Positions 53,528 to 64,000 of a DNA stretch of 64,000 bases are shown in pieces. A program made the position numbers and the translations under genes. How positions within the stretch are numbered: the first letter of the stretch is position 1; every line of letters begins with the position of its first letter. This stretch comes from Tenodera sinensis (lineage: Eukaryota > Arthropoda > Insecta > Mantodea > Mantidae). The notes beneath the pieces were generated by a model. The model was not told the DNA's origin. It worked only from the letters and a program-made list of their open reading frames with translations, and did not search any database. The stretch is from the NCBI GenBank assembly GCA_030765045.1, contig CM060965.1, positions 150,298,374-150,362,373 on the forward strand. The letters run 5' to 3'.

Positions 53528-55309
53528 GAGTTTATAAATGCTTTAAATTTGACTCGTGGTCGGGCGTAAATAGACGTGTGAACCTTGAGTACAATGGCAA
53601 TTAAGATGTTCGTATGAATATATGTGAGACTTGCTGCCGCTCGTTTCTTAAAATATACTGGCATGTTAATTACCGCCATTACGCTCTCCTTGTAATATGC
53701 TATTATTTCATAACTATGTGGCGAAATACAGTCATAGTGATGATGATGCAAACACTATATGACTAAATTGGAAATTTAAAATTTAAAATATCTCAGTCCC
53801 ATTGGTTAAGAAATAAAAGGGTGTGTGGAGAACCCAAGAAATTCCTGGCCTTGCGTGGGCATCTGCCCAAGTTCACAAATTAAATGAATGTGCTTTGCGT
53901 GTGCTCAGCTAATGCGCCAAAGCGTGGGGTTTCTAATTACACTCTAACGACCGCTCTATCTACACTTAGAACAGACATCTCATGTCTTTTTATATCCACA
54001 GTTGTGTCATTTATGATCCAATTAAAGATATCCAAAACGTATAATGATCCTGTAAATACTACTGTGATGTTTTATATGGGAATTTTCCCCCCACGTTTTA
54101 TCTCACTGTTAGCTACTTGCTAATGTATTAACGTAGACCAGCACCGTACTACTTTATCACCTACGTCATTACTTCTTACTTGAATGGCTCACAAAAGACG
54201 CTTTCCTTCTGTTCAAAACTTCCTTTGCCATTTCCATCTTCTAACGCACCAACAACGATTAATTTCACTGTTTATCTTGACTATGACTTGAAGCAATTAT
54301 ATGTCACTCAATTAATGACTGCTTCTTATTACTGGTGGCTACAGCTGCTCACACATAAGTCTTAATCTCTGGGATCTGTGGTGATTACAGAGAGCGACAT
54401 TGTAGTTTTGGTAGAACACTTTATTTGTTTATTACACGTTTAAGACTTGCTGAACAATTTAAATAAATGCTAGAAATATGCGGGCTGACGGAACTGTTGG
54501 AATAAGTGTTAGTCGTGAATACGTTAAGTATATCTGGTTGACGAGTATATTAGTTATGAAAAATGGTATCGGCTAACTCATTGTAAACTGCCGTATCGAA
54601 CTTTCACCGTGTTGCTCACATGTCTATCTCCTTCGTAACGATGTCTCTCTCTCCTACCGTCCGTCAGTCACTATCCTTTCAGCTTCCCAAACATCTATAA
54701 TGGCCCTAACTTCAATTAAGTGAAGACTTTGCCCTGTGGCGAAACCCCTCGGGTTCCCGATACTTTCTAAAATACAATAGGAGGCTCCTTTCCTTAATGT
54801 AGTAGACCTTGCCAAAACTGATTGTATCGCGTTTACCTTAATGGGCCATCTGTTTGGGTACGTTCGCTAATGACTCCCGGTAATGCATTTCTCGACTGAC
54901 ATAACTTCACATGTGGTACAATATTCTTAACCCTTTGCTAGCGAACCCTATCCCATAATACATATGTTATTCTTGATTATTAATTGATTTCATCACTTTG
55001 ATATCTTTTGAATATCATAAGCGCTTATAAAAAACTGCTACCGACTCTATAACAAGATTTGGAGAGGGATTTGACACCTCGAACTATTTTGTGCCTATGC
55101 CTCCGATGAGGCGCGGTGTAATACGCTAGGCGGATCTGAGGATAGATGAAGATAGCAGAGGGCAGGATCTCTGATAATACATAGTTGAACTCCCCGTTGG
55201 CGGCTCATAGAACTGGTCGCGTACACATCCCCTGACTGACTGGTTGAAGAGATAAGGTGACACAGGTCGGAATAGCGTTTTCACCCAGTGTCAACAGCAG
55301 AAGCACTTT
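53528..55309. other. Unassigned sequence
   Basis: No gene or repeat recognised. Confidence 0.4.
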
Positions 55310-55670
55310 ACTAATGTAGTACAGACATACTTGAACAGTCAGTTCTCTGAAAGATGAGTCGGAAGAGGATGATCATAACTCACATGACCTTCCACATCAC
55401 CAGACCTAAATGCACCTGATCTTTTCCTGTGGAATTTGTTAAGGATCAGGTCTACAGGACACCGGGCGCAAATGACCCAGCTGTCGACGGGCCCTTAAAC
55501 TCCACACTCCACTCCACAGGACACCGATAGGTGATTTGGTGGACCTACGACGAATAATTTTTGCTGTTTCGAGAATGTTACATTAGAGATGCCTCATAAC
55601 ACATAGGTCGAGATTGGATGACAATTTCCCGTGCCACTAATGGCAGCCATGTTGGTGTGTGGATCTAAGG
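55310..55670 (+). pseudogene. Tc1/mariner (IS630-like) transposase C-terminal fragment
   Basis: Across shifting frames the plus strand reads YLNSQFSER, then SPDLNAPDLFLWN (55395-55435), then VKDQVYRTPGAN, then after an insertion GDLVDLRRIIFAVSRML, and SRLDDNF. These follow the C-terminus of a common insect transposase family: YLN..FP.RWIGR, RSPDLTPLDFFLWG, VKDQVYRTP, I.DLR.RI..A......ML, W.E...RLD.CRATNG. The third catalytic residue should be the Asp of SPDLNAPD. Stops and frameshifts show decay. A 51-bp retroposon tail (55465-55515) is inserted between the VYRTP block and the DLR block. No inverted repeats were seen. Confidence 0.72.
55454..55526 (+). mobile_element. 51-bp 5'-truncated SINE tail with 11-bp target duplication
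   Basis: ACAGGACACCG at 55454-55464 and 55516-55526 flanks an insert containing GTCGACGGGCCCTTAAAC and a TCCACACTCCACTCC tail. It interrupts the transposase remnant exactly at the duplication and shares its 18-base core with 1644-1689. Confidence 0.75.
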
Positions 55671-56244
55671 GAAAAAATTCCAGTTTTCACTATTTGTAAC
55701 AATGATTTCTTCTCCAGATTTGTATTACTTCAGGAGTTATAGCTATTTCTTTTTATTGTACCTATAAGCGGAACACCTGTATAAATGGTATTTGCATATT
55801 ATACATTGACCCTGATTACTGCATTAAAATGAATTGAATAGAAATTGTGGAATGTGCAAGTTTCCTACAAGTTTACACTTACCAGAAGTGTATCCTTAAG
55901 CATGAAATGAGTGGAAGAGCAAGAACCCATAATGTTCCTAATCGATAGATAGTATCGCACTACTGTTACCTGGGAAATGCTAATTGACGCCAACATGTGA
56001 ATATTTGCCAATAAATATTTGACTGCCAGATATGAATGCACTTTCGGTTACCGCACACATATCAGCCAGTTACAATTTTTGTGTGAAATCCCTTGGATAT
56101 TACGACATAAGCCTTGGGACTCTCCCACGGGCGATTGGTGTAATTTAATTCCTATTTAGAGTATTGTATTATTGTACTGCAGAACAATTGAAGGAACAAA
56201 AGGAGATCTGAATTAGACAGATTATTTCGTTGACCGCTACATAA

Positions 56245-56790
56245 AGTAGGAGCAATACTGTATTTCATTCCAAAATTCGATATCGAGATTTCACCGGAAA
56301 TTCATGTTTTGAATCTCCCTTAATCTAAAAATAGGGTGTGCGAATCTCTGCCACTGAGCAGCGTAACTCAAAAGCAAAAAGTCGCTTAAAAACCAGTTCT
56401 ACACCTTCCAAAGTTCCAAATTTAAAATTTTCAACAAAACCACTTTATACAAGTCTACATGTAAAATATTTGTAAAGTTTTGATTTTCTGAAAATGGCTC
56501 TATTTTGTGACAAATGCATTTTTTGTACGGTTAAACTCTCAGAGATATTCCTTGCTATTGGTTTGAATTTTTAATATTTCTGCTTTTCACTAATGGGAAG
56601 CGGTTATTCATTTTTTCTCCTGGTCATGTAAGGAGAATGGAATTTTAAAATCATCACATAGCCACCATGTGTATTCTTAAAAGATTTGGCAATCGCTTAA
56701 ATTCTACCGTTTCCCCATATTTTTATTAACCTATGTAATAATACGTGCAGAAATTATTAACATGAAGTAGATACAAGAATAAGCTTTTGT
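56245..56790 (+). repeat. RepA copy without expanded microsatellite
   Basis: AAAGTAGGAGCAATACTGTA, TCGATATCGAGATTTCACCG, GCGTAACTCAAAAGCAAAAA, TCTGAAAATGGCTCTATTTT, TCAGAGATATTCCTTGCTAT, TAAGGAGAATGGAATTTT and CAAGAATAAGCTTTTGTAGG follow the RepA order. The central ~150 bases between GGCTCT and GTACGG are deleted. Confidence 0.8.
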
Positions 56791-59700
56791 AGGTAGAGAA
56801 TTTTTATATTAGAATAACGTGGGCTGAGGTAACGTTGCCTTCACAAATATATTATACTGTTACCCATTAACCAAGAAGCCCAAAGGTCTCTCTCAGGGAA
56901 ATGGGACACGTTAGCCTGCACTTTCTAGGTTAAGTGCACATGCATTGACCACCACTGTCCGCTGCTATCTGCACAATAGTTTCGTCATAAACCCCAAACC
57001 GATACTACAGTGCCTTTCAAGCGTTTCAGAATATTCCATTCCTCAGATTCCACTATTAAAACAGATGCCCGCTTGCAAAACAAATACATTCGTCATAACA
57101 TACAGACTTAATCCAGGTCTTTCCAACTCGAGCACATAGCGCTGGGGCGCGCCGGTGCGGCACTTAGCAGCCCCGATATCATCCCCACGTAATAGCACTA
57201 CGAGTGTATGTATTTGGCAGACAGTAACATTGTCTTTCATTCTCTTTTCTAAAAGCAGAGGCAGTGTGGTGTTAAATAGGATATTGCGGATAGTGAAGCA
57301 ATTATTATAACTTCTCCTTCGTTACAAAATGTCCTTTAATTGGTAATGGGAAGACATATATTTTGTTGTCAATACCGATGGGAAAGCCCAATGCTTAATT
57401 TGTTAAAGAAATTAACGACGCGGCACGTAAACTTGAAATGTCTATGATAACATTTTCAGCACGTCCTGAAACGGAACCATCAAATTTCCAAACAGAACTG
57501 ATAAAACTACAGTGCAACGGAATCCTAAAAGACAGGCACGAGCACTACAGCGGCGATTTAGTTTAATTTTACAACGGTGATCACCAACAGCAATTTCCAA
57601 ATCCTCATGCACTTGCCTTAAAATTTGTGTCAATGTTCAGTAAAACTTATGCATGCAAATATATGTTTTCAATTATGAATTTAAATAAAAGTAAACCAAA
57701 CGCTGCCTTAGAGGTGATACTGTGAATCTCTACTCCCAAATCTATTGCACTGATTATTACGAATTAGTTGCGGCAAAACGATGTCAAAAATAGACCTAAA
57801 TGGTAAATGTACACAGGGGTAACCACACTGAATGATGTGTTTGTGTGTTCACGAAGTATTATTAATAATAATTGTTTTGGTAAGTTGCACGCTGACTTGA
57901 AGACCTGTCGCATTCAACAGTTAGAGCAGCATTTGCCCCATCGCTACTACAATAATTTGGTGCTGCCTCTGCTACTTCACCTTCCCACCTCTCTCCGGTG
58001 CCCAGCTCAGCACCGGTGCTACTACCGGGGCAATGGCGACTCCTTGATTGGAAAGGCCTTATTTAATCCTTTCCCAGTCTATCAGTAACATTATTCAAAA
58101 GAAGTATATTTATGTAGGTTTGAATGTGCTAGAAGACTGAACCCATTGCATTTAACATCTGCCTAAATACGCAGCCCATAAGGGATCTCATTGGTATGCT
58201 TTACAAGTTCTCTAAAAAATTTGCGATGATCGATGTACAAATAAGTGAATATAAGCTTTAAGAATGCGAGTACATAAAAATAACCTTACATACCTTATTC
58301 CAAGTAGTCCCGAAGATAATAACCAAAACAAAGCAATACTGAAACATCATACTGAATCATTATACGATATACATGTGATATTTTTCAATTAATAGTATAT
58401 TTAAAAACAGTAGTTAGCACCAAAGGCTCTGAGTAACCTGACTACTAACACTCCATCTTCTTGATGTATTACAAGTAAGCTCATTCTGACGGAATACTAA
58501 ATATTTAAGATAAAGATTGTTTTATGACTTTACCTATTCAAAGTTAAAGTTAACGGCCCAATTAGCGCTTTAAAAGATAATGTATTAATCATCAGAATTT
58601 CTTAAACAAATGCAAATACATTTACGCTTAATGAGCATCTCCGAAGTTTCTATATTAAATAGATTGAGGCGATTGTGGCAGAATATCCTTTTAACACATT
58701 TTCTTCTCTATTTCTCCGGGACATTCTTGTTCGCTATTACAATAATGAAACGTTTTACTTCCATTGAAGCTATCAAAGGATGAAAGTTATCTAGTTCTAT
58801 ATAATACCTAATAAAGATAAGTTAAAATATAGCATTCGGGTTCTGAAATCTGCTAGTGCAATATCGGATAGGACAGTTGTAATTTTATAGTTATGATAAT
58901 TTGTTTAATAACATGCTCTAAGCTATCAAAAGTGTTATTGCAAATATCAACAAATATAGATACATTCGAATATGCAGAGAGATGGAGACAGTTAATGAAT
59001 GATGTGGGCAATAATATTATGATCACCGATAATCAGTGGTTAAGAGGTAATACACTTTCCACATTGCGGCACAAATATAATGTGATTTAGCATCACACAG
59101 TTGCCGCTAAACCATAAACAGTAGAGCATTGCAACTATAACCACAGTATCTAACATACTCAGTCTAATAGTTATTTAGCGGCATTTGTTTAGTAACCTAC
59201 GCATGACAAAACCTGTGAAAAATGTACTTGAGGTATTTTAAGCTCTTTTTAGTTAACTTTTAACTCCAGAAATGTTTTATTTTATTAGGTATATATACTG
59301 TAGTTTTTCTTTCAGCATGCTTTTGTCATTCATAAATAATTTGTGGAGTGTATTCCTTTCTGTAAGTATAAATCGTAACCTGCTCAAATTAGATATCCTC
59401 TTGCAGAGGAAGTATAAGATAAAATTATTAAGCTAGTTACAAATTTGACGTTATTGTAATAAGTAATATAAATGGCACCATCTTGACTTAGCTGAAAATA
59501 CTATTGGTAGAATGAGTGTTAGGATTTTTTTAAAGCTTTAAGAGGTTGAAATGCCGAAATTTGGCCGACATTCCGTACGCATCATTCTTTCACAAGGTTC
59601 CACGTAACAACTGAGAGGAATACAGAGATATAAAATGAAGGTTTGCACTGTGAAGTACCAAATTGGCTGCAATAACGAGTGAGCGTGCCAATGTCCGTAT

Positions 59701-60148
59701 ATCTCCAACATAGAGGCCAAAGGAACTTCAAACAGCGGGATCGGAAAAAATCCTAATCCATAGTGTTCAAACAGCAATCGTCATACAGTATCAAAATGAT
59801 AACAACGTAGGTGAAATCACTTGCTCTTAGTCTACAAAACGGAAACTGGCGTACAAATTAAACCTCCTTCAAATAAAGAAATAAACCAAATCATATTTAA
59901 TCTACAAAAATAATATCCACCAGTATTAAATAAAAATCATAGGAATAATAAATTATCTATTATACAGTTTTTATCCAATCACAGACTACATTTCTACTCT
60001 CCCTACTTCTTGCCTTTCTTGCCTATAGTAGTAGATGAACTATTTTACTCAGAAAGTTTACATAGAGGGTTATTGGAAATACAATTTGAAATCTCCCGGC
60101 AGAGCACTTTTGCAAAAATGTTCCATGTAGGCATACGAGCGCGCGCTA
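56791..60148. other. Unassigned sequence
   Basis: About 3.3 kb, mostly AT-rich. No gene recognised. A GC-richer stretch at 57110-57180 and another at 57960-58050 have no identifiable domain. Confidence 0.4.
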
Positions 60149-60154
60149 GTGTGT

Positions 60155-60247
<93 letters not shown>
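60149..60247. repeat. (TG)n(AG)n compound microsatellite
   Basis: About 35 TG (with one early TA) pass directly into about 14 GA. The frames across it are artefacts. Confidence 0.93.
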
Positions 60248-60250
<3 letters not shown>

Positions 60251-61674
60251 ACAACGGTTTATAGAAGAATGACCAGAAAAGGTCTTGTGAACGTATGTAA
60301 ACATGATGTTTTTGTCTGAAATTCTCTCTGCTGCACACAGTTTGTTTCCCTTCTCCAAACGCTGCCTTCCCCCGCGGCTGTAACGCATATTACGAATGGG
60401 AACCATTTAGTGGAAGAGCCAGTTTAGGGGAGCAGCTCTCTAATGCACACACGAAGCGAGCTAATCCTGGATAAACATTAATATGCGTATCCTTTCCAGA
60501 GTACTTACGCGATTCTGTATAATAAGATGCACCCAAGAGATTTCATTTAAACGTATGCGTTCTCCCCAAACATTAAACGTCTCTTGAATATTTCCTTAGT
60601 CAGGTAACATACTCATGTAGATACAGCTCCAACATTTTCTCTATTGAAACTTTCTGAATTTCAAAACTATTCAATAAATTCATGTCGTAAAGGGTACCTA
60701 ATCCAAATTTTGAATCGAATGAAAGTTGCGCTATCCTTAGACTCTTCTAAGTGTTTCCTTTCTTGAAACTCAAACTAAATGTAGCCAAACGTTATTTGGT
60801 TAAAGTTTACCGATTCTTTGAAAAAATAAAACAGATTTGTAAAGATTTCTCGTTTTGTTTGCTCTAAGTCACATTGCCACATCCACCTCAAGACGTTGAC
60901 AATGTTATTTACCTACCTTTGAAACCTTTGATCCAGCAGTTGCTTTGCTTACTGCCGAATAATCAGAAGAAACAATTGTTATTGTTTATAACTACTCTAA
61001 CTTCAATCTGGCAGGAATTGCAGATAAAACATTTATGAGCTACAATGTACTGTTATATATCAATTATGAGCTAGACGTACACCGTCCTTGCTTAAAATGA
61101 GCCAACCGAAAAGGGGAACTCTGAAGAAAATGTTAAATAAAAGCTCTCCATTGTTTAACACATTCCTCGTAAACCAATCTGAAAGATGATTTTTGCACGG
61201 TCGTTTCTGGGTTGCGAAACGTATGGAGGATGGAAGGGAAGTCATTACATTCCTTCTAATATATGCTTCATAGAAGCGTTACGAACAAGAAAGTCAAATG
61301 GCATTTTGTTCCTTGATCAGCTGATTTCGAAGAAACATGTGGTTTTTTATCCAAATTGAATCGTAATTCCACAAGAATGTACGAAGATAACAGTTAGCTA
61401 CTTGCAAGATAATTAGAATAACTTGTTATTCTAATCATTTCAAAACAAGTTGCAAATTTGTGAGCCTTTTAATCGTATTCTATTTCCTAATCATTAATTA
61501 TCATTATAATTTACATAGGCGGGTCCTTGTTTAGTTCCTCTCTCGTACACGCCATAACGACTTGAGTGATCATATGGGTAATTAAGATTTAGAACTTTTG
61601 ACAACTTGTTGCTGCGGTTGTCGTGGATGGTGTAAACAAGCCGCTATTGACGAATTTGGTGCTTCAGACATAAA
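60248..61674. other. Unassigned sequence
   Basis: No gene or repeat recognised. Confidence 0.4.
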
Positions 61675-63230
<1,556 letters not shown>

Positions 63231-64000
63231 TGTACTATTTCAGTTATTCAAAATAATATCGATTTTGTATACCCATAATCAGAAATAGAACATTCATTGG
63301 TTTCCCTTTACGTAGAACGTACGCTCGTGGAACGCTGTGTCGTACACTCTTTGTAAATCTAAGTCCACCAAAAGTAAAGTTTAAGCAATATTTCAACAAG
63401 TGGACTAAGCTTATTAGTCGTATATATGAGGGGTTTTTTTAGTTTCCGGAAGGGACCAAACATTAAAGCCAATGTGAATAGAAATATTATTTTACTGACA
63501 AAATTAAATGACACCCATAAGCTAATTTTCAAAGTAATCACCACGAAGGTTCAAACATTTACCGTACTTGTGTATGTACAGTACCACCTACCTCTGGTCT
63601 TCACAGTAACGTTTAGCTCGTTTGAGTGGAATTGTCCCAACCAACCACCATTTCATCTGCGAGAAAAGATAAAACTTATCTTACACTGGGTTTTGACCAT
63701 AAGGTGCGTAATCAAACACTCCTTGTTTGTATATAATGCATTTATATGTAATTCGCTGTTATACGTATTAAATTTCAGTGAAGTAAAACTGATTTGTACG
63801 TAATTATAATGAATATATGGCATATGCTAGCTTAAAAGGAACCATAGGTTTATTTTCCTTATCTCTGTTGACAAAGACGCAATCTTAGTGAGTGGCTTTC
63901 GGCCGCGGAAACCAAAGACGAGGCGGCAATGTCGTATCAACAAACGAGAAGTTAAGATAAACACTTTAGGTATCTGCTGTTTACTAATTAACAGCGGTTT
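63231..64000. other. Unassigned sequence
   Basis: The 125-codon frame at 63426-63803 has no recognised domain, and nothing else was identified. Confidence 0.4.

Overview
The window is eukaryotic, AT-rich and crowded with transposable elements. The mix of Ty3/gypsy LTR elements, a Jockey-like LINE, Tc1/mariner remnants, several tRNA-derived SINEs and long microsatellites points to an arthropod, most likely an insect with a large repeat-rich genome. No bacterial features were seen. The only segment that looks like host coding sequence is one spliced exon at 37051-37257; a FLYWCH-like finger at 24379-24600 is a second, weaker candidate.

Layout. 1-10.8 kb holds a copy of a dispersed repeat here called RepA, a ~230-bp tandem repeat, a decayed LINE reverse-transcriptase fragment (minus strand), pieces of a SINE and an imperfect foldback hairpin. 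10827-17432 is a complete, very young Ty3/gypsy element on the minus strand. It has near-identical LTRs, a TTGT target duplication, an initiator-Met-type primer site, intact gag and pol, and one in-frame UGA between them. A perfect (TG)195 tract follows at 17.7 kb. 19.4-24.1 kb is a decayed Jockey-like LINE on the plus strand. A full SINE with target duplications lies at 25.05 kb and a mariner remnant at 27.2 kb.

28494-34258 is a second, older LTR element (minus strand) with a perfect tRNA-Lys primer site. It keeps gag, protease and the integrase C-terminus but has lost reverse transcriptase, RNase H and the integrase core. It sits inside a RepA copy, whose halves resume on each side. 35-61 kb holds further RepA copies on both strands, a tRNA-Ile-like sequence, the host-type exon, a ~680-bp foldback element, a second SINE with target duplications, a 114-bp AT palindrome inside a RepA copy, and a decayed Tc1/mariner C-terminus interrupted by a 51-bp SINE tail. 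61.7-63.2 kb is a multi-tier pyrimidine satellite.

The coding capacity is almost all retroelement-derived. Gag and Pol of the first LTR element form one functional set: Gag builds the particle, and Pol supplies protease, reverse transcriptase, RNase H and integrase. The second LTR element could move only with enzymes supplied in trans. The SINEs depend on LINE machinery, and the similar TTAAAC/TTAAAT ends of three SINE types suggest a shared partner. All family assignments come from reading motifs; no database search was possible.
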